Below are positions 9,330 through 22,409 of a stretch of DNA of 64,000 nt, one piece after another. A program made the translations under genes and the position numbers. The notes below the pieces were generated by a model. It was not told the DNA's origin, made no database searches, and saw only the letters and a list, made by a program, of their open reading frames with translations. This stretch comes from Malachius bipustulatus (Eukaryota > Arthropoda > Insecta > Coleoptera > Melyridae): positions 12,403,507 to 12,467,506 of the forward strand of contig OU342632.1 of assembly GCA_910589415.1 (NCBI GenBank), given 5' to 3'. Each line of letters starts with the position of its first letter. Positions within the stretch are counted from its first letter, which is position 1.

Positions 9330-11690
9330 CACTGTCCTATTTATAAAAAATAACAAAGTTTGGCGTACAGCAACATTGGGCCAGCCTGTATAGATGAAAG
9401 TAATTTTACTTAGTTGAAACCGCGTGTGTACCTCTTGAAACCGCGAATATTTTATCTCAACTTTTTCTATATGTTTGAAAATAAAGGCGCTACCGAAGAA
9501 TCTCGCATCTCGTGGACATTATATGCTATGATTGGACAAGAGCCGGGTATTATGAGCTGAATTCAATACCTACGAATCAGAAAGAAAATATATTTGGAAT
9601 ATTATCCAATAAGAGTAGAAAAGCAATATTTATTCCCTGTTTATATCATTTAATGTTGATACGAGTATGTAATTGCCTCGATAATATTTTAATGAATATG
9701 TTGCATACAAATTTTTCTTCATCCAATAGAAATTCACTCAACTTTAACAATAACTGTGTAAATTAAATTAAAATATTGACTGTAATAATAATTGTACTTA
9801 TATACCTAGCTAGGTATAAAGTAAAGTACTGAATGGAAGGAGACATCTCTGTTGCCTCTTTCCTATACATATAATCAACGAAATCGTTAAAGAAATTTCC
9901 ATTAAATTATATTTCCCATCAGCAACTTCCCAGCAACTATTAACTAACGACCATTTATGTGAAATATTGAAGGGTGAAGTAAATTACAAGGGGCAATAGA
10001 AGGAGGCTCGTATAAGGACATCGAAGTAGGCCTTCATTAGTCGGGTTTCCTATTTGTAAATTGGCTCTCTTAAAAGATACAGCAAAGGGTAATGACTGGA
10101 TTTTATGGTGCTCACCGGCAATGTCCTATTAATTCTGTAGACTATCAGCATCGGTTCATTAAGTCACTTATAATTAGCGGGATCCTGATGCAATGAGCAC
10201 TCACTGAAATGATAGGGCACATTCCAGTTGTAAACAATAATAGCCTCGACTATCAGCGAATCTACCGAAATTAACATTGCGTTCACCTCTGAAATGTAGC
10301 GGCACTTTATTTTCGGTATTTTATTTTATATTTTGGACGTACAATCAATTGTCAAAGAATTGCCCGAGAAATTCAACTATTAATACTTAAAACTTATAAA
10401 AGACTTTAAAATGAATTGAATTTGCAAAGTGTCATTTTACAAATATTTATTCACACTTCCTACTGTGTTCACGTCTAATAATAAATGATAACGAATAATA
10501 ATTTCAAATACGCTCAACTGTAATACCAGACAATCTCATATACGTGTACATAATACAACAAGTAGTGAAATCGTAATTCTCAAAAATCACATATAGGTTT
10601 CCACGAAACATGATGTCAAGCATTAATTACCCGAGTCCGTAGTAGTACGAAGAGAACGACGAAAACTTTGAAACACTCTGCATAGACACTGCTATTTGAC
10701 ATTTCTGAACGCTTTTTCACCAAAAGATTTTCTAAGACAAGAAATATAAAATTTGGAATCACAAAGGCAGTTTTGCCAAGTGTGCTAATTTTCTTCATTT
10801 TTTCAAGTAGCCTGTCATATATTACATGGATTCCTGAAATTACCTTTTATACATGTAACAACATAGGATTTCATTCTATTTATTCGTATTTTTTGGAAAA
10901 AAACTGTAGTATAAGTAGTAGTTTTACTAATTAAGCCTTTTTTGCAGTTCTAACAATTAAATTTTGCTATTTTTTGTGTAAACACAAATCACCCAATCAT
11001 TTCAACATTTAAACGATGACTCCATTCAGCTATGTTTTAAATTAATATGACACCAACACTATCGACATTCCTCTGACATTGACAAATGCCTCATAATTCT
11101 ATGTCTATTTTTTCTATCACGGTTGTTGGTAACAGCCCTCCGTCTTCCAGTGTCTGGCTGTTACCAAACAACGTGCTGTCGATTGTCAAAAAATTATCTC
11201 GCGCATTATCAATGTCCTAAGGATATTCTAGATTATAGCTTGTAGTGTAAACTACCTTTAAAAATTGAGATCCTGCGTCATGTGCAATCAAATCTGTAAT
11301 GTGGCCCCCCTTGAATTGAATGACTGAAAAAGAAGAACCCCTTTGACGTTTGAAAAATCAACTGGTCTGTCGTGAATGACTGTTTGGATCCCCGCTCTAA
11401 TGTTTGATTTGAATTTGAGGTTTTTCCGCCCTGAATTCTTGAATGTTTGAATTTAAAGATTAACCCGCCCTGATTTCAAATAAATGGCCGACATTACTAA
11501 CTTACGTTTGTGGTCGTTGTTTACCTTGGCTCGTGTTTTACCTTTTGGCTCGTGTTCGTCTACCTGGGCTCGTGTTCGTCTAGTTTTTCACTTTGTTTGG
11601 ACCATCCGTTGTGTTCGTAGTAACCTCTTACCTTGTTATTGGTTCTTTTATACACAGACATGAAGCACAAAGGTGGGAGATTTGAGATTA
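9330..11690. other. Unique DNA with possible conserved non-coding block (9990-10300)
   Basis: No gene was recognised. 9990-10300 has higher complexity and no repeat hallmark. A short imperfect hairpin (TTGGTAACAGCC against GGCTGTTACCAA) lies at 11123-11171. The phrase GGCTCGTGTTCGTCTA is repeated near 11546-11582. Confidence 0.4.
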
Positions 11691-14440
11691 GTGAAACAAA
11701 AGAATTTTAAAAAACACCTACTTTATTCTAAGAGAAACCTAACAGTGCCTTTTACGCTCGCTGGGACTCCCGAGTAAAAAGAGCGTGGCCAAGAAAAATC
11801 TCGATCAGCATCCCGAAATGAAAAGAATCAACGGTGGCCTGAAAAGTGTAGATCAATCGTCTCGACAACCGTCACCAAACTAATTGAACCCTCTTTCATT
11901 CTGTCTCATTTGCGCGAATCAATCTAAACAGAAGGCATTATCACAGAAATCTAGGTCTTCAAGATAACCATGAGAATGGGTTTTATTAGTAAAGACGGTG
12001 TAACGAAGTCCGGTAAAGGAGGCAATTCGCCTATAGTTGGGAGGACCCCTGGGGCAAGGTCCGATAGCTAGGATGCAACTTGCTGGCTGTTTAATTGGTC
12101 CCCTCGTGGCAAGGACGAAAATGTTAGTTAGATTCACATAAGGCCTATACAGTGTAGTTCAACAGTTCGGTAAACAATTAGCAATCAGAATGGTCCACCC
12201 TTTTGAATTAAGTTTGACGAAGAACGAGAAATGACCTTCACGTTGATTAATTTCACAGAAAAATAAGAGAACCTGACTTTACAATTACATAGATCAATTT
12301 GAAATCAAGATAAACAATTATCAATTGGACAGTTTCGTTGAATAAATATGTTCATGAAATATAAGTAAATAATCAAAAGAGTATAAGTTAATAAACAGCA
12401 ATTAAATCAAAAATGTTCAGTAGACAAAATTGAATGATATTTAAATAAATAAGACATCAATTAAATAAGCGATCAAAATAAATGGTTAAATAAACAGCAT
12501 GAAAAATAAGAATCAAGAACGAACATGTGACCTGAGATAATAGCATGACAAAAACATAATAAGTAAGTACATGGTTATAAAATGTGGAAGAATTAAATAA
12601 ACATTTTGTACACACACAGGTTAATAAATGCAGGCGTGAATTGTAAAAACAAATAAATAGAGCAGTCATGTGGATCGCAAAATAATGATAAAATATAAAA
12701 GGTGTGCCCCTATAGCACATGTTTAGAATCATACAGAAAATATAGAATTATGAGAAAGAAATCCTTTATAGTTTGTTAATCCATTTCTAATAAAAAACCA
12801 TGCACGTGTATGAGAGATGTGATTAAAATAAGATCGTTAAGATATAGCCCCTCGTAGGTACCTACCTACCTAATACAGGAATGTGAAGTTAAATTATTCA
12901 ATAAACTTTACTTTAAACCACTTTAGAATTTACCCTTATTTTATAAATTATCCCTTAATCAAAACTCATTTTTAGAAAAGGTGAAATAATTAATTTAAAC
13001 AAATCAGCTGAATGAACTGTAGGTAAAAATAAAGCATGGCATTTAAAACGTGATGAGGTTCAACCCTATTGTATTGAAAAAATAACAATTTTTGCTTTAA
13101 GATCTGGAGGTTCAAATTAATTAATTTACTTACGGTAGGTAGGTAGGTACTACGAAGGATAATGATTAAACAGACAGAACCAATTAAACAATAAGTAGTT
13201 GTATGCAAAATGGAAATATGATTTCAATAACACGTGACTACTTACTTACAAACAAGAAATAAATACAGACCTTTGTTTTCTTTCGGAAATGACACCGACT
13301 GCTTCTCTCGACGACCCAGATAAAAGTGCCTTCAAGAACCCGTAACCCAACAAAAAAAACGAGGCCTACTAAAATGACATCTGACGTTTTTAGGTTTGAA
13401 AGCTTGACGACTGACACATCGAATACACAGAATATCAGTGAATGGTTGAAACTTTACGTTTTCGATTTTTAACATGCGCACTGACATTTGTAAGGCAATC
13501 TGGGTCACTTCAAGCTGATTTATGGAATTAAACTGCTAAGAATTTTTGCTTAAGAAATTATCGTTAAGTTCTTATAATTTCTGTAGCCTCGAAATATAAA
13601 ATCAAGCCTAGTCTAAAATGGGGGAATTTCAACTGCCCGGCGTTGTTTTTGTGTAATCCATGGAATCTGCCAGCAGTTACCGCCCGACGGGAGCATAACT
13701 ACACAGTAACTAACTAGCGTCAGTGTCCGGTGGTAGCAGAGCAATTTGCGAAATGTATAATCAAATGTGAAAGCTAATATGCATTATTAACAGACAATTT
13801 AACGCTTATGGTCAGCATTTGAATGCTATCAACTAACCGTATTATGAAGGCGATTAGGTATTATTCAAAATTTCTCCGCACATTGTCGCATGCCGTTTTC
13901 CGTTCCGCATACATTACCGTATTCGCATGGTGTATTGATAATTGCTAATAATATAACGTAACGACCTAACAACATGCACGAAATCTGCTGTAACTTTGAA
14001 AAATCGCCATATTAAATTGTCATCAGAAGAGTGATTTTTTGAACGCGACTTGTTCAAAACTTGTTCAAAGCTTGCATTTAATTTAAACTGAAGGAGTAAA
14101 GTAGTCGAAATAATGGAGTTCAATAGGTGCAATAGTAAAAAAGTTACAATGAAATTATCTTCGTAAAGAAGATAAGAAGAAGAGAGTTATATCATGATTA
14201 TTGTTGATGCTTAAAAAAACATTCTGGTGGCTTTTTAGAGTACCCAACTACAATTTTCATATATTTTATGTTGCAAATAACTCCGAAGTCATCAGTAAAT
14301 CCGAAGTCGAGAAAAGTTTCGTGAAAAATTAACTACTGATGATAATTGCCCTAGATAATGTGCTCTAGATAATTTATTTAGTTTTAGATTAGTTTTAGAT
14401 TTATCGTGAGTGGGCCATTGTGACACCTCCACTGCGATGG
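11690..14440. other. No gene recognised; AT-rich and microsatellite tracts
   Basis: 11690-12140 is richer in GC and may be decayed retroelement DNA (AATAAA on the minus strand near 11725), but no LTR pair or coding motif was found. TACC/GGTA runs lie at 12855-12872 and 13134-13150. Minus-strand open frames at 12457-12732 and 12990-13208 look compositional. Confidence 0.4.
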
Positions 14441-14449
14441 AAGGTCTAT

Positions 14450-14935
14450 TGGGGCTCACATCTAGTCGTGCTACATTTGAGAAAGCTGACCATCTTGACT
14501 GTCTTTAATGTATCCAGGTCCTCCGGTGTGAGAAAGTCTCTCCCGAAGGTTTGTAATCTGGTCCTTTCCAAAGCGGGACACTCATGATGTATGTTTTGCT
14601 ATTTCGTAATCCCACAAGCAGAGGCTGCATTGAGTGCTGATCGCTAAACCCATCCTGTGCAGATGATGATTTAGCTTCCAGTGACCAGTATATAGGCCTA
14701 TTAGGGCTTTCAGTTCGTTCCTGTTAAGCTCCTGTTAAGATAATTTATTAGGCCCTCAGCATATGTGGGAATTTTAATTTTGCTTCTTATAGCAGTGGAT
14801 CTGGGGATTCCAAAGCGTATCAGTTTTTTTTTTTTATCTATTATAGCATGTGGTGTTCTTGACAGTTGGGTTTCGGATCTTAATATGGTGTTGTTAGAGC
14901 TGGGAGCCATGAAACCTCAGGCGCCTGGTTACGTA
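14450..14935 (-). pseudogene. Non-LTR retrotransposon ORF2, C-terminal region (minus strand)
   Basis: Read on the minus strand, codons give ELKALIGLYTGHWKLNHHLH, RMGLAISTQCSLC, ECPALERTRLQTFGRDFL and LKTVKMVSFLKCS. This is the region after RNase H in R1/Jockey/I-type ORF2 proteins, where L(I)TGHxxLxxHLxRMGLxxxxxCxxC and ECPALxxxRxxxFG recur, with a C-x2-C..H..C metal-binding pattern. At least one frameshift falls at the conserved histidine segment. Reverse transcriptase is absent here; the neighbouring plus-strand relic is a separate insertion. Confidence 0.75.
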
Positions 14936-15079
14936 TTGAAGTGAGTTTATAAAAATTAGTCAATCTCAAACTTTGAAAGATCACTTTCCTCAAAGAATTG
15001 GTCCCGCTTTTATAATAACATGGATACAGATGAGGCGTTTGCTTGGTTTTGCATGAGGTTTTTCTGTTTCATTTTGAAA

Positions 15080-16990
15080 ATAATTTTCCAGTAAAGAAGA
15101 TCTACAAACAACGATCTGGAAGTAAGTATTGTGTTAATAAAAGTGTGAGAGACGTTAGTAAAAAATTGAAGGCATAGTATTTTTTAAATCCTGCTTGCCA
15201 GAAGTCAGTAAAGCTAAAAATACTATTATAACAACGCGAAGAAAAGGCACCATAGGTTTATAAAGGAAACGAAGCGTGGTCATTATCAGTATTATCAGTG
15301 GGTATTATAAATGATTTGTGCTTCTATAGATAACTAATAAGGCTGCATGGAAATTGGTCCCAGAGATATCTGGTAGCAAAAGAGTTGCCAAAAGTATTAA
15401 GTTATGCAGGGATGGACAAAGTGGCGAGGGTGCTCCAGACGTTGAAGATTTTGCAAAAAATGCCTATGTCGAAAAGTCAAGATAGTTGCATCATCGGTAA
15501 TAATAAGTTACATAAAATGCGACTATGTTCATTTACAGAAAAAGACTTTTATAAACTTATTGTTAAGTAATTAAAATTTAAAAAATAAAAAATCCATTGG
15601 TTCAGATAATATACCGAGCTTTATAATAATACTGAGAAGGGTATTGTTTGCAATTGTTAAGCCACTCACGCATTTAGTTAATGTCTCCTTTTGTACAAAT
15701 CTCACCTTTAAAGCTTTCCGGATGCTTTAAATGTGTGAAGGGACGCTCATGTTGAAGAAGTCTGACTACGTGAATACAGAAAACAATCGTCCAAATACTG
15801 CACCGTTTATGTTGCCCGAGATTCTAGAGTATGGTTTCAGGGATAGACTCCAAAAGGTTACAGAGTGCGCAAACATTCTTTCTCCGAGCCAAAATAGTTT
15901 TGGGAACCAGAGACCAACGTTTACAGCTCTGGGATCCTGCTATGAAAATGTTGTTAGTGTTTTGGAGTCGGGAGAGTGTCCTGCTGAGATCTTTCGCATG
16001 CTATCTCACCAGGGTATTTGTTTGCGTAAATCGCCCGCTATTGATTCGAAAGTTACCGAGTATGGAGTGAATAGTTTACCATTGTCGTGAATAGAGTATT
16101 TTCTTAGTGATAAGAGGTAGTTTGTGTCCATTTCTGATATAGGAGAAATGCATAGATGTGATTCTGACTACGTTGACATTAATGTGGAGGTACCGCAGGG
16201 TTTGATTTTGGACCCTGTATTCTTTTTACTGTACATCAATTCTCTTGATCGCTTTGTCAGTGATGATGGATTTTTGACGATTTATGGAGACGATGCAGCA
16301 ATCCTTCTATCTATTATCTATTATATCTATTATATTATACTTCAATTTGGACAAGACGCAAATGGTGCGATTTCACCATCATCAGAAGACTGTTGAGGAT
16401 ATTCACTTATTTTTGGATGAAACGGAAATGCCTGTGGTCACTTATGTGACATTTTTTGACTTGATTATGGATGGTAATTTGAATTTTAAAAATCACTACG
16501 GCTAAACAGTAGAGATTGAGGTCGAGCTCGGTGTCGTATCATGCAGTTTCGTAGTATCCGTAGTTTTAACTAGGCAACAGGTTTTAATGCTTTATTATGC
16601 TCAGGTCGAATCAATAAGTGTTACGTTTGTTTTTAAGGGATACTTACTCCACAAAAGTTTTTATTGCGCAGAAAAAAAGCTTGCGGATTATGTGTGATGT
16701 CAAAAGAGGGCATATTAAAGACTTGAAAATATTGTACCGACTTTGTGTTTGAGTTGTGTGTTTTAGATTTTAGAAAGCGTGATCAATTGTCCCTTGTAGG
16801 AGATCACTCGGTAAATACCAGACAAAAACCACTTTTGCCGAAGTTACCATTTAAGACCAAGATAATCCAAATTAATTCCAATTATGTGGGTATAAAAGTT
16901 TAAAATAATTTGCCACAATATCTTAAAAATACGAGAGCTTTGCAATATTCAGAAGAGGACTGAGATATTTTCTGAGTAATCTTTGTTTAT
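15080..16990 (+). pseudogene. Non-LTR retrotransposon reverse transcriptase relic (CR1/Jockey-like)
   Basis: Broken plus-strand frames carry reverse-transcriptase landmarks in order: KIHWFR.YTELY for KSxGxDxIPxxI near 15590, FPDALK..KKSDYVNTENNRP (15715-15800), VEVPQGLILDPVFFLLYINS at about 16188 (family GVPQGSxLGPxLFLLYIND), IYGDDAAILL in place of FADDT at about 16280, FFDLIMDGNLNFKNHY, and a C-terminal GDHSVNTRQ..LLPKLPFKTK..NSNYVGIKV.NNLPQYLK near 16800-16925. There are many stops and frameshifts. The HNTRQ/NxLP tail suggests a CR1/Jockey-like clade. Confidence 0.8.
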
Positions 16991-16991
16991 A

Positions 16992-17960
16992 CAGGGTGGT
17001 CACTTTCAACTAGCTCACCATTGGGAGCTCCTAAACCATGGGAGATATAAATAGGTCAATTAAAGAAAAGTTGCACAATTTTATGCTTATCAAGAATCTG
17101 AAATAAAATCTAGGCCAGTTCGTTGCTGAAAATGCCAAAAAATCTTGAAAAGCGTATATTTTTTTACATATCTTTTTTATTATTGAACATTAATTAGCTA
17201 ATTTTTTTTGTAGGTTAACATAAGTCACCAAAAACTAATTTAACACTTCAAAAATTTTCAAAGCTGACTAGATCTCAGAGTTTTCATAGTCAACTTTTGT
17301 TTTTCTTGCGACCGCCATATTGTTTTTTCGTGTCATTCGCTATTAAGAAAATCAACTTAACAAAAAAAAATCTTAACAAAAAACTATAAAATTCAAAATA
17401 ATCCTAATTTCAAAATTTGATTCTTTTTTCGAAGAAATAATGACAATATTTTTCTTAGAATGCCCTAAGTATGACGATATAATTCTTGCCTGGGTTTTTC
17501 AGGGGATGATTTTTGCTCATGATGTTATTCGATTAAGGATTAAGATATTTTCTTCTTTTTTTTAGAAAATAAAAATTTTGATTTTTTTTTAATGATATAT
17601 TTTCTGTTGAACTGATTTCTTTTACTGCCGAATGACATTAAAAACCAATGTGGCGGCCATAAGAAAAACAAAAGGTTGCTATGAAAACTTTGGGATCTAG
17701 TCGGCCATTAGCATTTGAATCTTTGATGACTTATGTTAACCTACAAAAAATAATTAATAAATTTTCAATAATAAAAAAGATGTGGCAAAAATAAGAAATC
17801 TCCATTTTTTAGTTTTTTCAATAAATTTCAACAACTGAAATTTTACGACATATTTTATTCCAGATTCTTGATAAACATAAAATTGTTCAGCTTTTCTCTA
17901 ATTTGACCGAATTTGATTAAGAAGATCCTAATGGTAAGCCAGTTGAAAGTGACCACCCTG
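16992..17960. mobile_element. Palindromic MITE, TACAGGGTGGTCACTTTCAAC ends
   Basis: Ends CAGGGTGGTCACTTTCAACT (16992) and the complement (to 17960) open inverted arms that continue for several hundred bases with moderate divergence. Interior segments recur elsewhere: 17640-17830 matches 44726-44915, and 17130-17280 resembles 63862-64000. No coding region. TA is present on the left flank, but the right flank reads TT. Confidence 0.75.
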
Positions 17961-17964
17961 TTAT

Positions 17965-18820
17965 AGTGTAGAGTCATTATTTTGATCAGAAATTTTAGTT
18001 GAGACATAAGATGTAATTTTGTAATTTTGGTGACAACTATCACATTTATGTAAATTTTATTTTAGCCTTTTAAGCACTTTATTAAGACGATTCCTATTAT
18101 CCCAAAAAATTATATTCTCAGTATGTTTGACAAACTCCCTGAGTAACAAAAGAATTCATAATGTAAGTTTTTCTTCACATACTTACAGCCTCTTTCTGTT
18201 ATTAACACTAGAGAATATCAAAAAATTAAACACCGTAAGTATAATATTACATTTCATGATGTTCAAGGTCAATAAAAGTTATCATCGACAGGGGAAAACA
18301 ATATTAAAATTGACATATGTATCCCCATTAATAACAAACTGTCTATATTTAGGATCCCAAGTTTCTATTGATGGACACTTACTTCGTTGCATAATTGAAT
18401 TCTCCATGCCCCTAGAAAATACATAAACACAGGGGTAGAGATACAAGAGATGAGTAAGACATGGGTTGATAGGTTTTCAAAGAAAAATACATTGCAACAA
18501 GCCCTCCCTTACGTTTTATAAATCGATTATATTATCAGTATGATGTACCCCTCATATTTTGAAAATTGGAGGTTAATAATTTATTAGTGTTTATCCAAGA
18601 CTATTGGAAATAAAATTGAATGACATGCGATATTCCTTGATAAATGTTCCCTATTTTCTTGGAAGTGTAATAATGTAACAGGAAAGTGGAATAAAATTGC
18701 TAAACATTTGGTTGCTTAGAAAAAAATATGGAATGTAAGTTTTCCATAGTTGCATCATGATAGAGGTAACTGAGTTTTATTCAAGGCAAATTGTAAATCA
18801 TCCAAGAATTATGAGCCATT
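17965..18820. other. Unique DNA, nothing recognised
   Basis: No protein family, inverted repeat or terminal motif was recognised. The 99-codon open frame at 18127-18426 (+) is not similar to anything I know. Confidence 0.45.
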
Positions 18821-18823
18821 ATA

Positions 18824-19771
18824 CAGGGTGATTCAGGTTTTACCTACTTAACTCTAGGGAACGATAGAGAATCTAAAAATAAGATGAGTTTGCTTCATGA
18901 ACTATATTCGTGAAATGCTTCGTTAAGAAAATACAGGGTGTTAAAGTTTTAAGAAAAAATTCGTATTTTTGAAATACAAAAAAATTGGCTGATTGAAATT
19001 ATTTGAAATTTTGAACAGTACCTAGTTGTGCTAATTGAAGTACATGATGTGATTCTTCCGATGAAAAATTCTTCACTCCAGTGGCAGAGATCTGGGTGTG
19101 TTGTTACCTTTTTTATTAAATAATTTCTACGCCACTGACTTTAATGCAAATTGGTTATTTTTTATGGTAGATACCTTGTTTTGTTTAGAGGAGAAAAGTC
19201 ATCTTACAAGATATTCCACAATGTTGGCACTCATGCAAGCTTTTTGTAATGCAATACGGTTCAATATTAATTAACGATCACAAAAATGATTAACTTCTGG
19301 AAAAACTCAATAGCATTGATTTTTATGATAGTTTACCTCGTACGGGCTCCTACATTATGAAGTATCTCGGAAACAGTGCGTCCTAGGACAAAAACGTACG
19401 ATGTCTTTTCTTCTCTAAACAACATGAGGTACCTAACAAAAATTACAAATTTGCATTAAAGTCAGTGGCGTGCCAATCATTTATTAAAAAAGGTAAGAAC
19501 AAGCCCAGATCTCCGCCACTGGATTGAAGAATTTTTCATCGGAAGTATCAAATCATGTACTTTAAGTAGCACAACTACTGTTCAAAATTTCAAATTATTT
19601 CAATCAGCCAATTTTTTTATATTTCAAAAGTACGAATTTTTCTTAAAACTTAAACACTCTGTATTTTCTTAACGAAGCATTTCACGAATATAGTACATGA
19701 AGCAAACTCATATTATTTTTCGATTCTCTATCGTTCCCTAGAGTTAAGTAGGTAAAACCTGAATCACCCTG
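18824..19771. mobile_element. Palindromic MITE with two concentric TACAGGGTG termini
   Basis: Outer ends are TACAGGGTGATTCAGGTTTT (from 18822) and its complement (to 19773), with TA at both tips. A second inward TACAGGGTGTTAAAGTTTT at 18934 faces a matching AACACTCTGTA at about 19663. The arms are near mirror images for roughly 370 bp. The motif CCAGTGGCAGAGATCTGGG at about 19077 is mirrored at 19510-19530. No coding region. Confidence 0.8.
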
Positions 19772-20159
19772 TATGTATGCAAATAGAATACCATGCTTTG
19801 TTCACGATTGTCCATGATAAAAAAAAATACTATACAGCTACATAATAATGAAAAGTATACCGATATCACTGCCTCGGCAAATGAGTTCACTTCCTTGATT
19901 TTTCGCTACTTCATTATAATGACTCATAAGCTGACTCGTAGAGTGTTGTCAACTTTTCCGGCAACAAATTAAAAGATGCAAGTCTTGCACTTTCTTTACT
20001 TCGTGATGCTACAAAAAAATTTATTTTCGCTAAACATTTTCACGTTTGAAAATCTAACAACAATAATAACTTACTTAGCGTCTTTAGTCATTTGTTATGC
20101 AAATAAATAAGCCCAAATAAGTTTACCACTAGTAAATATGGAAAAAACCACAGGATTTC

Positions 20160-20450
20160 ATTAATCACTAGTGATTAATGATAGTTATTACTATAGGGGA
20201 GACCGGGGCAATGGTGGCCCCCTAAGCTTTATTTAATGTTTTGCTGTTATTTTATTCTAAAGACCATCAGAAAAAAGGGAATTATTGAAATTGGTCATCT
20301 TCCGCTTAAATCTTTATTAAAACGTAAACATAAAATAATATAACCTGTTGTACAAGAAAAAAAAGAAAAACATTACATGGCTATTATTACCCCAACTAGT
20401 TGGGGTAATGGTGACATATGGCCACTATTACCCCAATGAGCAGATGAAAG
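20160..20450. repeat. Perfect 20-bp palindrome and GGGGAGACCGGGGCAATGG repeat
   Basis: 20160-20179 is its own reverse complement (centre CACTAGTG). At 20196 begins GGGGAGACCGGGGCAATGG. Near 20390-20440 are three related words with CCCCAACTAGTTGGGGTAAT and GGTGACATATGGCCA, suggesting a decayed inverted-repeat element with GGGGTAATGGTG-type units. Element edges are not defined. Confidence 0.45.
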
Positions 20451-20454
20451 TTTT

Positions 20455-21750
20455 CTAAGCACAATAATCGCATAATATGTTTTCATTTTTTTCGGTATCG
20501 GTACATGCCTTATGAGCTCAATTCCCTCACGAATTACACCTCAACCATATCTCCCCATTTTTACCGAATTCCCCGCACACTATAAACATTATGTCAGTTC
20601 CATTTCCCATCTTAGTCTTGGTAAGTTTTTTATTCTTTCCTCTAGTTATAACTTTGCTCTCTTCTCAACTTCATGGTTTTCTCTGTCATCGTCAATAACG
20701 TCATGAGGAAAAACTTTTCTTTATAGCTCTGTTTCGCACTGGGTATCTCATGTTTTTGCTGTGCTAATATTTTTTTATCTGCCTATAAGACTTTTCGGCT
20801 GATGCACCTTAAACCCTCAATACAACCTTACGCCTTTCAATCCACAAATAACCATCCCTTCTTACTTATTTCAAATTACACCCATAGGTTTTTTCGCTTG
20901 AGCTATATTACTGACTTCGTATGCAACCTAAACCTACAGGCGAATGTACCTGAGGCCTACAACAATGTCAGTGCTGAAATGCATGTTCTATCATATGATA
21001 ACCTCAGATATTTCGTTTTATTTCCTTTAATAAATATCCTTTTATCTTTATGTATGATAATTATGTTATGATAATGCAGTTACAATAAACAAGAAATCGT
21101 TTCCATTTTGAAACACACTTCATGACATTATTTTATTCTTATTCAAATGAATTGACTCTAATGGCTTCCTCTAAGATACTATATTCTAGAGCAGCAGACC
21201 TTAGAGAACTATCTAACTTGGCAAATAAAACAGACAGGGTAATACCGATACAAGTTCTTGTACATGCAGAGGATTTCAACAAGACACATTCGACAACTTT
21301 CTAAATGTCAGAGTTGTCTAAGATACACCCAACCGTGCAATGTAGATTTGAATGCAATGACTTTATGTATCAACTCTATTATGAGAATTCGGCCAAGTCT
21401 CTTCGCTTCTGGAGCTGGTTACAGATGGAATTAGTTGCGAACTTCAACGATGAGATCTAGGTCTAAACCTTCTCTCTCTCTCTCTTGCTGTTATACCTAA
21501 CTATTAAGTCAACTTCCTAAATCAATACTGGAAGATACGACGCTATTTATTTGCGATAGATTTAGTCATAGACCAGAATGATCATATTTTATTGCAATTC
21601 ATGACACTTTCCGTTGCATTTTTCAGCCTACCTCATCTGCCGGACACGGTCATTTTTTATTTTAATGCTTGCCTCGTCTCCCGTCCGAAGATATCAAAGA
21701 CCATCGTTTCTGTTATACTCTCCTGGCATTAACTCCAGTCCAAGTACCTA
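20455..21750. other. Unique DNA with a CT microsatellite
   Basis: No gene was recognised. A TC repeat of about nine units lies at 21467-21485. Plus-strand frames at 20512-20706 and 20802-21071 reflect a C-rich composition and match no family I know. Confidence 0.45.
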
Positions 21751-22409
21751 TACAGGGTGTCAATTTGAAAACTTGCCACCCCCTATTTTTCCCTTAAACA
21801 ATGTTTCTCAAAAAAATCGCGAGACAGGTAGATTTTATATTCGAGGGGGACACATGAAAAGCATGAATTCAATGTTCCTGCTTCATCCCCTTAGACAGGG
21901 TGACTACCCTGTTGAAAATTTCAAATAGCCGTAGGGGTTGAGTGATACATCATTTTTAGGGTACTTTGATTCTCTTTATGATGATACCAAAAAAATGAAA
22001 ATCCAACAACCGGTTCTCGAGTTATTAATTTTTCAAAAATTCACATTTCGATTAATATTAATTTACAAAATAAATTGTAAAAAAAAGAAAAAGATTTCTT
22101 ATTTTTGAAATGTCAAAAAAATTGTATGTCAAATGAAAATTTTCTTAAGCTGAGATCCTACGTGGTAAGGGTTTTAAGTCGCAGCTCATTTCAAAGCTAA
22201 GATAAGGCCGTTTTTTGGTGACTTTCGCAAAATGAAAATCTGGATTTTATCGTTTATCGATAAGTTTGTTTTGTTGTTGCGGTTATTGTGGCTTTATTTT
22301 TGTACCTAATTTGATTTGCTGCTCTATTCTTTCCGTTGTTATGTGTTTGGTAGTAAGCTAGCTATTAAGTAAAAATTACTGATTTCAACTGATATCAACT
22401 GTACGAAAA

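Noticed and set aside
11690..12140. Possible LTR retrotransposon end
   Set aside because: AATAAA and a GC-richer stretch were noted, but no paired LTR, primer-binding site or gag/pol motif could be found.
12457..12732. 91-codon minus-strand frame with hydrophobic residues
   Set aside because: The plus strand is an AATAAA-rich tract, which yields Phe/Leu/Ile-rich frames on the opposite strand by composition.
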